Below are positions 11,726 through 26,030 of a stretch of DNA of 64,000 nt, in pieces. Within the stretch, counting starts at the first letter, position 1; the number at the start of each line of letters is the position of its first letter. The notes under the pieces are model-generated. The model saw nothing but the letters and a program-made list of their open reading frames with translations. It had not been told where the DNA came from and searched no databases. A program made the translations under genes and the position numbers. The DNA is from Acanthaster planci (taxonomy: Eukaryota > Echinodermata > Asteroidea > Valvatida > Acanthasteridae), in contig NW_019091369.1 in assembly GCF_001949145.1 (NCBI RefSeq), positions 2,689,294 to 2,753,293 of the forward strand, given 5' to 3'.

Positions 11726-13787
11726 ATGGAAGGACCTTTACGGTTCACGACGGCCATGGGGGACGGCCGACCCAAGGCGGTGAAGGACCCCTCGGCCCCT
11801 TCTGCGCCGGAGGAAGACGCCAACAGGGCACGGCTCCCCGCCGGAGGATACTACGATGACAGCGAGGCCAAGCTGGCCAATCGCTACGAAGACCGGCGGT
11901 TGGCCATGGCCATACAGGGGATCAGCCTAGAGCGGTGCCGTACAGTGGCAGAGATCGAACACGGCAAGAAAACGGTGAGTTTTGTTGGGAGATTTTGGTT
12001 TGTCTGCAGGACACTAAGAATCCCTAAAAAATACTGGATAAAAGTAAACTGAGTTTTGAAGCGCGTGCGTCTTTTTGAAAACGATTTTGGGTTAGCAATA
12101 ATTGAAAAAATAAATTGCATGGCATCTTTCAAATTGCTCCAAATACAAAGCCAGTAGATCGTTTCAGACGATGGTTTTACTATTCCCGACACTGCACATA
12201 AACATTGTGCCACTAAACAAAGTCTAAACCCTTCCATTTGTCCTAACAGGTGCGCAAAGGCTTCCACAAGATCCTTTCACAGCAGCAATTACTGGATGTT
12301 GCCCGGGCAGATAACGTCGTTGGGTCCCGGCATCCACCGCCCAGCGACACACCGCGCTCGCCCCGTCCGCCAGCCTACCGCCGCCCGCTCAGCAGCAAGA
12401 ACGCTCGCGTAAGTCCCCAGACTCAACTTCAGTCATTTATTTTTTCCCCTTAAAGAGGCCCTCTTACATCAAGTTTACAGTTGCCTCCTCTAATTTCCAG
12501 CCAGGTGCTGAAATTCTCCTCGCACCCATGCATTTGAAAATGGGTCATTTACAGGAACGCATAATTTCAACTCAATTTAACTTCTGGGGAAAGTTTTAAC
12601 ATGCTTTCAACGCTTGAATCAAAAGATTTTGGATGTATGACTGAAACTGCTTTCACAGGATGACGCTGAAAATGCTACCTTTCACTTTCAAACAGTAAAT
12701 TTTAAAATGAACAACTCTGCTTATGCGAGTGTCCGTGTGGCATTTAAAGAGGCCGGAGGTTCTTATACCACTTCAATCAGTGTTCTTTGTTACACCGAAA
12801 AATTTACATTTAAATGAGTTTTCCATTGTCTTCTATTTGACCAAGTTAATTTTGTTGTCATTCTGGCAGGCTTCCTCAACATCAAGACAATATCTTCATC
12901 GTAGCCCCTCATCGCCAAATTTCAACCCCAACTCCTTAGATGCTAAGAGCACTGGAAGGAAGTCGGATCCTGGACCCCTGAGGAGGCTGTCGCCTCATGA
13001 GCCAGAACAGAAGATGAGAACTTGTGAGGGGTTCCGTGCCTCACGACCCTTGACCTCGGGTGGTAGGAGAACAGTTGGTGTCCTGCGTGGGAATGACGGT
13101 GGAAGAAGGGAGGAGGGATTTGGAAGGGGAGCAGGACCTACATCCAAGCCCCACAAACCAGGGGACGGTCGCAGCAGGGCCAGGACAGCTCTTGGGTTCA
13201 GGCAGAGATGCCGGAACCAGCACAAACTGGTTCCACCTGGTTCCAACCAGATCCAGCCCAAACCGGTTCGGCCCAACCACATCCAGCACCTACCGACTCA
13301 GACCAGTTCAGCGCAGACGAGTGCCAGCGAAGATGACTCTAACACCGATGATGATACTGATGATGAGGTGGTTAAAAGGGAACCGAGACAGCGTTCCACG
13401 AGTGCTTTTGGGGCTGACCAAGTACACCTCATGCCCTCGTCGGATGAAGAACCGGACCTACTTGCCGGGCAGGGGGTGATGCCACGGCAGCGAAGCAACT
13501 CCATCCACAACCGGCCCCACTCCACGGCGACGAGTCGGTCACGACGGGAGCTCAGCCGGCTCACGCACATCGACGCCATCACAGCCGCTGAAATGGCCCT
13601 CCGGAGGAAAATGTGGCTGGCGAAAAAGGAGTCCCAGAACCACTTTGGGGATGTGGCCCTCCAACAGAAGGTCCAGGAGTTCATCACCAAGTTGGACGGC
13701 GACAAAAAGAAGGCAACACAGCAGCTGATGACATTTCCAAACACGGATCAGACAAAGGAAGAGCACTTCGTATTGCCAGCATTGTGA
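11726..13787 (+). CDS. Coiled-coil protein B, likely paralogue of A (three exons)
   Basis: Exons are 11726-11974, 12250-12408 and 12870-13787, all joined in phase 0 with good sites (GTGAGT, GTAAGT; acceptors AACAG and GGCAG). The protein is about 441 residues. Exon 1 encodes a helical segment with KLANRYEDRRLAMA and ERCRTVAEIE. Exon 2 has a helix then a Pro-rich tail (RSPRPPAYRRP). Exon 3 is a long disordered stretch with an acidic run (about DDSNTDDDTDDE) and ends in a helix with ITAAEMALRRKM and ALQQKVQEFITKL. These motifs line up with gene A in the same order (KLxxRxE, PDLxxG, TAAExxLxR, LQxxVxxF), suggesting tandem duplication about 6 kb apart. I do not recognise a named family with certainty. 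A polyadenylation signal AATAAA lies at 14340-14345. Role unknown. Confidence 0.8.
11975..12249 (+). other. Gene B intron 1
   Basis: GTGAGT donor and CTAACAG acceptor flank 275 bp without any feature. Confidence 0.8.
12409..12869 (+). other. Gene B intron 2
   Basis: A GTAAGT donor and a pyrimidine-rich TTCTGGCAG acceptor flank 461 bp. The reading frame of exon 3 happens to stay open back to 12723, so an ATG inside the intron is a decoy start. No other feature is seen. Confidence 0.8.
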
Positions 13788-15052
13788 CAAACTCCGCTCC
13801 TCTCCCATCTCCTCAACTCATTCTTTGGATTAGATTCAGTTGTAATCGACCTCACACGACCTACTCTTGGCAAAACAAGCTTAACCCAACTTGAAAAAGG
13901 GAGAGTCTGATGCCAGACAGAAAGAAGAAGAGGGAAGCAGCATTACAAGAACTACATATCTTGTTCACTGAAGGAAGACGCCGAGAAATTTGGAGAATCT
14001 TGGGCCCGAGTGCCCAAAGCGCGGATACGTCGGAAATTACAGGCTCCAATTCCCCATCACTAAAATTTTCGTTGTTCATGCATTTCTTTATATAAGGCTT
14101 GTCTTTTGGCTGTCAGAAATGAAGAATAAGGAATGTGTTCGTCAGATTTCATACATTGCTTAGGTTATTTTCTGTCAAATGAATCAGAGAATCGCTTTTA
14201 TTTGACCTTTTGACATAACTGGTATAGTTCATTTGTATTTGAGTCGCCAGTAGCATTTTCATCAGAACTTATGTACCTGTTCTTAAATCTGCAGTGTGCA
14301 TGACTGCATTAAAAATGAGAAATGGTTAAGAAGTGTTTGAATAAATGCAAATTTAACAGAAACAAGTCATTTTGAAGATTGTTTATTTGTTAATTTTTGA
14401 AAGCAGAGGCACTAAGAATGTACTAGCCACCTTAGGGACTGTTACTAATCTTTAGGCTTAGAGATAGGAAACAGCTAAAACAGAGAATTTCTCTAGGGCT
14501 TGTTAAATTTCCCCCATATTATTCAAATTCAAAATATTCATTGCGAATGTCCTGTCAAAGGTTACAAAGTGTTTTGTGTGTGTTTATATAAAGCTAACGA
14601 TTTTCGTGCAATTTGAGAATAAATTTCTACTGCTTATAAATATGCCCAGTCATTCAACATGAAGTTGGAAGTTAACACCTCCTGTGATTTTTTAAAGTAT
14701 TTAACTGAGGTCGATTTCCAGGGTTTTATTATTAATGAATCATCTATAATCATAAGACAATGAATATTCATAGGATAATGATATTACCAGTCAATGTACA
14801 TGTACAATAACATCACATGCTGTATTCGGCTGGTAACCAGCCAAATGCTAATTTCCGAAGTTTCACAATTTTTCCTGCAAGATATATCTAGTGAGCCAGA
14901 AAAACAGACTGGTCACTTCAGCTTTTCAGCATATCAATGTTACGATAACTGTCAAGATCTCATGGTACCAGACAAAGGATAACAACAGTCTTCAATTAAT
15001 CGCCCACTTTAATCCCCGCCCCTTCCCATCTCCCGCCCCCTTCCCCTGAATG
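13788..15052. other. Gene B 3' UTR and gap to TFB1M
   Basis: The stretch from 13788 to about 14360 is the likely 3' UTR of gene B. A second AATAAA lies at 14619-14624. The rest is the tail-to-tail gap between gene B (plus) and TFB1M (minus), AT-rich with a small perfect palindrome GGCTGGTAACCAGCC at 14828-14842. I could not find a convincing extra 3' exon of TFB1M here. Confidence 0.6.
14340..14345 (+). terminator. Polyadenylation signal of gene B
   Basis: Canonical AATAAA, about 550 bp after the stop codon at 13787, in the sense strand of gene B. Confidence 0.55.
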
Positions 15053-18173
<3,121 letters not shown>

Positions 18174-18589
18174 GCTTTCATCCGCCTCGAAACGACCCCT
18201 TCCCCTTTACAAAGCTATCATCAGATACAACGACAGAATTCTTTCAGCTTTCTTCGTGAAGTTAAAATATTGTTTGTAACACTGGGCTGTAACGAATACT
18301 AAAAAAGTTGCTGCAAAAATAGTCACAAAAATGTCAAAACACCCACAACGCACAACTACTACCCACATGGTTTTGTTGTTATGACCTCTAACCTCAACTA
18401 CCTAGCTAACCTAAAATTATTCTATTAAAAGACTGGAGAGACATATAACTCAACTGGAACAGAAATTTTATTTCTAAAGTATAATTAAGGATAAGCTTTT
18501 TGTAGATTTATTAATATAAATAATACAAAGGGGTTTTAATCTAAAGAAAAATAAGAAGCTTGAAAGGTCTCAGTCAGGGTTACCAGCAA

Positions 18590-18603
18590 CGCCAATATTG
18601 GCG
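18590..18603. promoter_or_regulatory. Palindromic double CCAAT site
   Basis: CGCCAATATTGGCG is a perfect palindrome carrying CCAAT on each strand, 417-430 bp upstream of the TFB1M ATG. It is a plausible NF-Y-like or other dimer site. Function is not shown. Confidence 0.35.
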
Positions 18604-19080
18604 GTATGATTGCTTGGTTACTAGGCACGCCGCTGGGATACCAGACCAACCCAAGTTATTTTGACGGATTGAGGGAGTGAGGTAAATTTTTTCGGGTTCT
18701 CAATAAATTTGATCAAGGAAAATAAGATAATCCACAATCAGAATCATTTTCATCACACGTAACACCAATTCTGTAGCTTTTATAACTTTTCGCATAAAAA
18801 TGTACTTCACTGGTGTATGATACAAAAAAGAGAGTTCAAATTGGAAGTGATGACCACGCTGATACATCGTTTTACATGTAACTCGGCTCGCTCTGGGCTC
18901 GTCAAGCGAAATGGCTGCATCACGTTGACATTGCTGCGTGTGTCCACCCTGGCTGGGTCTTGTGTGCCGTTTTGTTACACACATAGTATACTGGACACAT
19001 GCTGGTCGTGCTAGAGGAGTAGGGCTAAATGGAGAGGTGTTTTACTGAGAAATTTATTTGATATTGATTACTCTGTCAGT

Positions 19081-19107
19081 GATAGGCCTAAAAGGCCTAG
19101 GCCTATC
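19081..19107. repeat. TAGGCCTAGGCCTA dispersed motif
   Basis: AAGGCCTAGGCCTATCATG occurs here; near-identical TAGGCCTAGGCCTATCATGG is at about 19871-19891, and TAGGCCTAGGCCTA is at about 27233-27246. These short self-complementary words are scattered in the window and appear lineage-typical rather than gene-specific. Confidence 0.5.
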
Positions 19108-20536
19108 ATGATTTTACTTTTGAAATCTTGGAACCATTTTGTGAACAAGGAGCAATTGCAGAATACTCTGCATGTCTGCCACTCTAAAAAAATGCCCCCT
19201 GGAATGACTGGTTATGTGGGTACAAGGTGGAAATCCCTTGAGAAGAGTGTGACACTTTCACCTGTACCTGGCTATGAGGTTGATCTTGTGGGATGCCCAA
19301 ATGAACCTTAGACCATGAGACAGGCTTGCAACTTTTCCTCAGATCAGCTGATTTCCTCATTTTTCACTTCACATTGGTCCCATAAGGAATTGAAAAACAC
19401 TGTACAAAATGTTGGAAATATTGGAGCTTCCTCGTTTTTTGTTTTGTCTAAGTTGCTTACCTGATGAGAATGAACATCCCAGTTTTCCGCCCACCGCCGC
19501 ATACTGCTGAAACAGCTGCCAAAAATGTCATTATTTTCCTAAAAGTCATTGTTTCAGGAAAATCGATATTTTTCCCATTGGGAATGGTTAAAAAATGGCT
19601 GTAAAGTAAATTAGGAGTTCGTAGTGTGCCTGCCTACAAATGGTATGATGCAAGACGGACTGAGAGCTAGTCTACTTACATGTATTTATTTCAAGGTTGC
19701 TTCCCTTTGCATGGACGTGTACTCGCTATTGATGTGTGGTATGTACACCGACTTGTACTACTCAACAATGGCGATGCGCTCCAACTAATAAGGAAAAAAA
19801 GCCTCATGGGTTTTCAGAATTGTCCGGATGGAAATCCAGGATGTCCATTCTCATGGCCTTAGTGGAAATTTAGGCCTAGGCCTATCATGGGCTTTGGTTA
19901 GCTGATTATTCATTGCATTTAGCAGTGTTACTTATTGTAAAGGTCAAGTTCCTCAATTAATCTCTCTTCTTTATTCTTGTATTAAGGAATCGGAAGCCAA
20001 GGCTACCTGAGTTTGAAACTTCAGGCCAGCACAGAGTTCGTTAAGTAGTGGTGCCTTTCAACGCAGCACATCAGCAGCAAAACTATCACTGCTTACTCTG
20101 CCAATCTGAAGGACGACATGCACTTAGCTGACCAACTCTAGAGCACTACGACTTACGTCTTTATCCAACATACACTCAGAAAGAGACGCATCAACAAATA
20201 GGCTTATGAAATTTCTCACCTGCGTTATGACATTGTTCCTGTGTGGGTATTTCTGTTTATAAATCAACTCAGCTGATTCAGCAAGAATGAAAAGTTTGCT
20301 GAATTTTTGACCACACAGCTCACTGCAGCATGCTGCCTGGTAATTGACCAACTTCAGTTCTGTGGATACTGGAATTGATCGGCACCCGACTACGTTCAGT
20401 CCCGTGTGAATGAACGTCAAATACCTGACGACCCTTAGCTGAGCAGTTCCAAACTTTATTAAATCACCTTTTCATCAGCAACAGATTCTGCAGACATTGT
20501 CATCTGACTTGATCGCCTGTGGCTGACAAGAAAGCA

Positions 20537-23093
20537 ATGGGGATCGTTGATTTCTTCAGCAAGATCTTTGGTAACAGTGGCAGGAAGGCCCAGGTGCTGT
20601 GCGTGGGACTCGACAACAGTGGCAAGAGCACAATTATCAATGAACTCAAACCCAAGGACGTGAGTACAGTGGTCTGTCCTCAGCACCCCAGAGCTAGAAG
20701 GGGACTGGCTGATAACCCATCGCTGTCATAGTTATCCAAAATCTTATGTATTTAATTTGTAAAATTGGAGGATTTAAGAGTTGACTTGATTTAGAACCTC
20801 ATCCCAAAAATGAAATAAGTCACTAGAGACGGTTACCGAAACTTCAAAATATTTTTAATTTTGGGATCAGGTCTCAACAAAAGTCAAGGCTTTGGTCGAT
20901 ATCATTTTGTTCTCTTCCCTGTAGACTCAAGCAGAGGATATCGTACCCACGATTGGTTTCACGGTGGAGAAGTTCAAGTCCACGTCTGTCAACTTCACCG
21001 TGTTTGACATGTCGGGCCAAGGCAGATACAGGAACTTGTGGGAACACTACTACCGGTCAGTTGCATTTTGGGGGTTCAACTCCAAGATTTAGGGTCTTTG
21101 ACTGCTTTGTATGGTAGCATTTGAAGAGACTATGTGTCTTGTCACACATGCATAGGTCATGCCTTCCTCTATCAAAGTTCATATTGAAAGGACTGTTTGT
21201 CTGTGTTGGTGCTTGAAATTGGACTCTGTTCCTGAGCAAAAGAGGGCGCTCTCCACCTTATTGAGGAGAGAGAGAAATGGGCCTGTTCCTGGTCACTCAG
21301 TTCTAGGCCGTGTCCGAAACGGGCTTCCAGAGCTACGGCTAGGTCTATTGTCTACGCGTCTCCACGCATTTCCAATGGAGCAGAGACCTAGCTCTAGACA
21401 AGATTGGGATGCAGCCCCATAGACTGTAGACAAAGAGGGCGGGAAATAGTCTACAAGTGAAACTTTCACTGGTTTACATACATAACTATCGCTCAGGAAG
21501 AGTCACTGCATACCAGGGAAATGCCTCGCATTGACTGTAAGCCCTTGTTGGAATCATCAGGCTTTGGCTGGGATAAATACCAGAATACACGTCTATAGGA
21601 AATGGCCACAGCCAATTTTGGACACGCCCCGATGTTTCACATTAATTTTTCGTTGAAGGGGTTCCTTTGAATGAAGGTCTCAGTCAACACTGTGTTTAAT
21701 TTTTGACAATTTTTGCTTTGGTCAATTTCAGTGAAGCCCAGGGCATCATCTTTGTGCTGGACAGCAGTGACAAATTCCGCATGGTGGTGGCCAAGGAAGA
21801 GTTGGACATGCTGTTGAAGCATAAAGGTAACGTAAGGTAGCGTTGTAACGGCTGCGGCTAGGCATAGCATGCGTGACTATGCGAGGCACCGGCTAGCGGC
21901 TGAAGCCTTTTCCCACAGATGTGTGTATCGCAAGTCACAGCCCGTTAATATGGACATGGCCGAATTCTCTGCCTCCGATCACACTCTCGGTATGGTTTGA
22001 GACCAGCTGTTTCCTTCCTGACTTTGGGCATTATTCAGTTATAGCACGCACAGATTCCAGGAACCTTATGTAACGGAAAGCTCAGGAAATCTATTCTATG
22101 ACTCTCGCATGCATCCCGCAAAGTGCCCTTAACTGTATGCTGCACGTAGCCGACAGATTTCATTTGTCAACTCAGTATCATTGCAGGTTTGAGCAAAATA
22201 CCAAAATGAATAGGGGCGCATGGCTCAGTAACCATTTATTGAAATATTTGGCACAATTGCTACAACAAATTTTGAGTATGCGTACTGTCAAAATTCACCA
22301 GCGGGAGGCGTGATCGTAATTTTTTTAATCCCTTCACCCCCCCTCCCAATTTTCTCAGACATAGCCACGAGGTGCATCCCCATCCTCTTTTTCGCCAACA
22401 AGATGGACCTGAGGGACGCCCTGTCCTCCGTCCAGTGCTCCAAGGGGCTTGAGCTGGAACGCATCAAGGACAAGCCTTGGCATATATGCGCCAGTAACGC
22501 CCTGACAGGAGAGGGGCTTCATGAAGGCATTGAGTGGCTCACAGGTGAGAAAAAAAAATGTCAACTCAGGATTTTTGATATTCAAATGAGATTAATGTAC
22601 TGATTTGTTTGAGTGGCTCACAGGGGAGAAAAAAAAAAGAAAGGTTAGGATCTTCTGTATTCGACTGAGATTAACCATGTTAACTTATCAATGTTTTTTA
22701 GTGGCTCACACAACAGGTTGGAAAAAGAGAGAAGTTTAATTTGTTTGTTTAATCTGAATCAGAATATGTATTGATATGTTCCTTTCTTGTTAAAGTGCTT
22801 CTCATTTTCAACTTGAAGAAGTTTCCCCCTCAAGAGAATGATTTTGTTAGCTGTATACTATGTGGTCATCGCCTTCCAAGAGTCTTTAGAAAGACCTGTA
22901 GTTTTACTCAGGTGGGATTAGAACCCACAACCTCCTGATTATCAGTGCAGACACCAGTAACCACCCTGCCAACAAGCTGCTTTCAAGAGCTTTGAAGGGT
23001 GTAGACTTGCTTGTAGGGATTAGCATTGCATTAATTGAATTGTAGTATTTTGTTTTCAATCGTGTTTCTTTTCCAGATAAACTGAGACGGTGA
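20537..23093 (+). CDS. ARL6: ADP-ribosylation factor-like 6 (BBS3), small GTPase
   Basis: ARL6-GTP recruits the BBSome coat to membranes for ciliary cargo trafficking; the human gene is a Bardet-Biedl locus. Exons are 20537-20659, 20925-21055, 21732-21826, 22359-22544 and 23077-23093. All phases join to a 183-residue protein (human 186). Visible GTPase motifs are G1 GLDNSGKS (24-31), switch I VPTIGF, G3 [16 protein letters not shown] with the ARL6-type DMSGQ, G4 NKMD, and G5 [18 protein letters not shown] and [13 protein letters not shown] are near-identical to ARL6 rather than to other ARLs. ATG at 20537 gives Gly2 and the N-terminal helix MGIVDFF. The frame is open to an upstream GTG, which is not needed. 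The last exon adds only DKLRR before TGA. The donor region of exon 4 is duplicated in the following intron. Confidence 0.97.
21056..21731 (+). other. ARL6 intron 2
   Basis: The 676-bp intron contains an inverted AGCGCCCTCT motif (21241-21250, minus) and a worn inverted-repeat segment at about 21303-21418, where GAGCTACGGCTAGGTCT faces AGACCTAGCTCT. It is otherwise plain. Confidence 0.7.
21241..21250 (-). promoter_or_regulatory. AGCGCCCTCT motif, possible CTCF-type site (copy 4)
   Basis: AGAGGGCGCT on plus, that is AGCGCCCTCT on minus, inside ARL6 intron 2. Confidence 0.3.
21827..22358 (+). other. ARL6 intron 3
   Basis: The 532-bp intron ends in a C/T-rich tract before TTTCTCAG. A CGGCTNGGC-rich segment near 21850-21900 resembles another near 23380-23450, suggesting a small shared repeat. 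No gene is seen inside. Confidence 0.6.
22530..22740 (+). repeat. Tandem copies of the ARL6 exon 4 donor region
   Basis: GAGTGGCTCACAGGTGAGAA at the exon 4 end is repeated about 80 bp later as GAGTGGCTCACAGGGGAGAA, and again as AGTGGCTCACACAACAGG near 22700. The first two copies share the following A-run and a diverged AACTCAGGATTTT / GTTAGGATCTTCT tract. Only the first copy has an intact GT donor. Confidence 0.8.
22895..22995 (-). repeat. tRNA-derived SINE fragment
   Basis: The minus strand reads TTGGCAGGGTGGTTACTGG (A-box-like), then GTGGGTTCTAATCCCACC (B-box-like), in the spacing of a tRNA head. It then continues as GAGTAAAAC, similar to the tail of the copy near 63250-63310. It lies in ARL6 intron 4. 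There is no intact cloverleaf, so it is not a tRNA gene. Confidence 0.6.
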
Positions 23094-24931
23094 TAAGGGG
23101 AAGAAACAACAGACGCGGTGGTAAACAGAGTGAGGAATAGAGGGGAGTATCTCAAAATCTCAGCTGTTTCGCTGGGAGTATATTTTTGCTCTGAACAGGA
23201 ACAAACACTCTACTCTGTAGAAAGTTCACTGCTTGGAAGTGCTGGGTCTCCTTCATGGGCACCTAACTGGGATCTGTCTGCTTCAACAGGACATATGCTT
23301 GGAATAGGGCTCCGTCAGAGTTACTATGTTGTGGCTGAACAATAACATGTTAAACATGAGAGCCTGTTGAGAACGGAGTTAGCCGCTAGCTGGTAGTCTC
23401 CATAGGCGACTGTGTTATTTACCAGTCACGGCTAGGCAACTCGGACGCAGCCTTTTGCTTTTTTTAACCGGGATCCCAGAGGGCAGTCAGTTAAAACAAG
23501 AATGCCATTGATTTCAAACACTCTGTAACCTCTTGCTGCTGGGGGACCCGTTTTCGAGCACATAGGCTTTATACACGGAGCCAAGGAACCCAAAACAGGA
23601 CAAAGGGAACTGGGCCTTATAACAAAAGACAGTACTCAGAACAAAAGACCAGGCTGCTGGGTATTACCAACATTTTTTCACTCTCAGTAGTGGAGATAAT
23701 CCAGCCTTGTTTTGAAACAGTATACCACAGTTTGGGGCATTTAGAGCGAGCGGATTACCACCGGGGACAAAAGTGTTCCCCCACTGCAGCGATGAGCCAC
23801 ACAGTACCGCTGCACGCTAATCTGGCCCCTAGTGAAAAGAGGTCAGCAGCGCACTGTGCCAGGTTCATAAACAAAAGAAAGTTACATAACACTGCACAAT
23901 CTGGGCTCTTTTTACAAGGCTGCAGGCCTGGCTGAAATACTCAGGCGTCAGTAGATTTTGTCTGTCAGGCTAGATTGGCCACCAGACAGTAATTCATGTG
24001 GGTGTTTATCCATTAATTGATAATGATGAATTTATGAAGAATTTTGAAAACTGAAAATCTTGGTGAAGTCCCGATTATGTGCACTGCATTTTTCAAACCT
24101 ACCAGCAGCAAGTGGTTAAAGTAAAAAGGACCACAAATGCAGCATTATTCAATTGTAACATTTCATTTTCTTCAAAGTTCATTTTTTTCACTCACATTTG
24201 CTTCACTGATTCATTTTTTCTGAAGACACAAAACACTATCGGACTCCAGGTTGGTTTTCCGGTTTGGTTTTTGTAACAAACGGGATGCCAATTTTTGTCA
24301 TGGCATCAGCTTCAAGAATGAAATTTCATTTCAGTGAGACAAGTTGCTGAAGGTCTACTGTCTTTGTACACAGTTAATGATTTGCAGGGTCTGTGAAAGG
24401 CCCAAATTTACCTTCTTATTGACCTACTTTGTATTAAGGAAATGTTCCCTGGTCAGTCTGTTTGCGTGCCTAGTTTATTGGCTGAGAATTCAGAACATTG
24501 GTATGTTTTTCCTTCGGCTTAAAAATGCATTTGTAGCCTGCTCTAAACAAAAACAGTAGACATTGCTAGCCAACCAAATCAAAACAGCAGGCTGATGTTG
24601 TAAGTCAGTTGGTTTTTTATTTCAGATGCTAGTCAAACTCTGAATTACAGGTTTAGCCTCCTGTAACGTTGATCCTGTTGTATACACAAAAAACTTGTTA
24701 TTTATCAATGAAACAATTTATGCAAACCATGCACATCTACTTAGTCAAACCTTCGACTTAGTGCAGATGAGTGGATAAAAATCACATGTGATTGAAATTG
24801 AATTAGTCTTGTATCGCAAAAAGAGAAGTTTTTTGATGTTTCACCAAGTGCCACACTGTACATGTACATTTTGCATCATTTCTCTGTTACCAGCACATTT
24901 CAGTACAGTAGCCAAAATGCAAAACTGCAAT

Positions 24932-25101
24932 ACGGGCGATTCACAATAGTGCGCCACCAACAGTTTGCAACACGTTGGCCAATCATAACGCACGAAATTT
25001 GTCAACCCTTTCCAAACGCGCATTGGGTTGACAAATTTCGCGCATTGGGATTGGTCAACGCATTGCAAACTCTTGGTGGCGCACTATTGTGAAACGGCCG
25101 T
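24932..25101. mobile_element. 170-bp foldback element (MITE-like)
   Basis: The two halves are inverted copies over about 75-80 bp each. The left starts ACGGGCGATTCACAATAGTG, and the right, reverse-complemented, starts ACGGCCGTTTCACAATAGTG. Shared inner blocks include CGCCACCAA, GTTTGCAA and GAAATTTGTCAACCC. I see no clear target-site duplication and no coding capacity. It sits in the presumed ARL6 3' UTR, where it could form a long RNA duplex. Confidence 0.85.
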
Positions 25102-25742
25102 GTTGCATAGAATGTAATTTCACAGTTATTGAGAAAGCACGTAGTAAATAAGTAATGTATATTGTGAGAAAGGGAAACAGATAGTTGGAAAAAATTAGAA
25201 TCTTGCATGAAAAGATGTCTTTCTAGATCCTGTTGTTTATGAGGGTGTAATTTTAAAGGGATTTCTACGACGGATGGGGACCAGTTTGAATGGTTCATAA
25301 TTATTCGGCATTATTTGTCTACCCTTTTTTTCCCCCGTTTTTGTTCACATCACTTAGAAGTAACAGATTTTAAGAGGAAAGGTTTGGAGAGCTAACAGGT
25401 TTTGCTTTACAAAAATCTGTTCAACGTAAAGTTCCGAAATGCATATGAAGTGGAAAAAGTTACTGAAATTGAAGTGCAGTTTAAATTTCATGTCAGAAAA
25501 ACAGTATACCTTGAATGATGTTGCAGTTTCCCTGAAGGGGAACAGGCAGAACTTTGTTTTGCATTTTTTTTCTCTACATATGTACCAAATTATTTGTATG
25601 CAGTAATATATTCTGCTCATTTTTCTGAAACTGTTTAAGATTTCTTTCACTGATCGGTTCTCTCTGTTAAGATTCCAAAAACTGTGTGGGATTAATTAAT
25701 CAAGATTTATCACAGTAACTCAGTACTTGTAAAACTGTTGTA

Positions 25743-25748
25743 AATAAA
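25743..25748 (+). terminator. Candidate ARL6 polyadenylation signal
   Basis: AATAAA; another lies at 25881-25886. Neither is proven, and the distance from the ARL6 stop is long. Confidence 0.35.
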
Positions 25749-26020
25749 CTGATTGTGAAGTGATACATATTTGAATATTGGCCACAACAATATAATTATT
25801 GTGTTTTGATATTTTTTCCCCTGATCATTTTTTTAATTCATTTTCTCAAACTTGCAAATACGCATGACAATCTTGATTGGAATAAACAGAATTATTTTTG
25901 AAAAACAAATTATGGAAAGCCCTTTGATCATCTTGGTTATGTAAGATCTTGTATGCAAGATCTTTTCTTACTTTCTTGGATCACCACGCGGAGTTGGACT
26001 TATCGCCATTAACTATATAT

Positions 26021-26030
26021 AGCGCCCTCT
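26021..26030 (+). promoter_or_regulatory. AGCGCCCTCT motif, possible CTCF-type site (copy 5)
   Basis: ATATAGCGCCCTCTACGGG, between the ARL6 end and the candidate TIAM promoter, a position that would suit a boundary element. Inference only. Confidence 0.3.

Larger units (their letters stand above)
18174..20536. other. Divergent intergenic region TFB1M-ARL6
   Basis: This 2.4-kb stretch lies between two divergently transcribed genes and must hold both promoters and any ARL6 5' UTR exon. I see a perfect 14-bp palindrome CGCCAATATTGGCG at 18590-18603 with CCAAT on both strands, and two AGGCCTAGGCCTA motifs (near 19093 and 19872). No TATA box can be assigned. Open frames here are short and without domains. 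Confidence 0.6.
23094..25900 (+). other. Probable ARL6 3' UTR and flank
   Basis: No coding potential is seen. AATAAA signals lie at 25743-25748 and 25881-25886, which would give a 3' UTR of about 2.7 kb if no earlier site is used. The region contains the foldback element at 24932-25101. The transcript end is inferred. Confidence 0.45.

Noticed and set aside
12723-12869. Upstream extension of gene B exon 3 with its own ATG
   Set aside because: It is intron 2. A proper acceptor at 12869/12870 restores phase with exon 2.
12995-13744. Minus-strand frames opposite gene B exon 3
   Set aside because: Shadows of the real exon, with no homology seen.
20519-20536. Longer ARL6 N-terminus from an upstream GTG
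   Set aside because: ARL6 proteins start MG followed by the short helix. ATG at 20537 fits exactly.
22895-22995. Functional tRNA gene
   Set aside because: Box-like words are present but the arms do not pair into a cloverleaf, so it is treated as a SINE relic.
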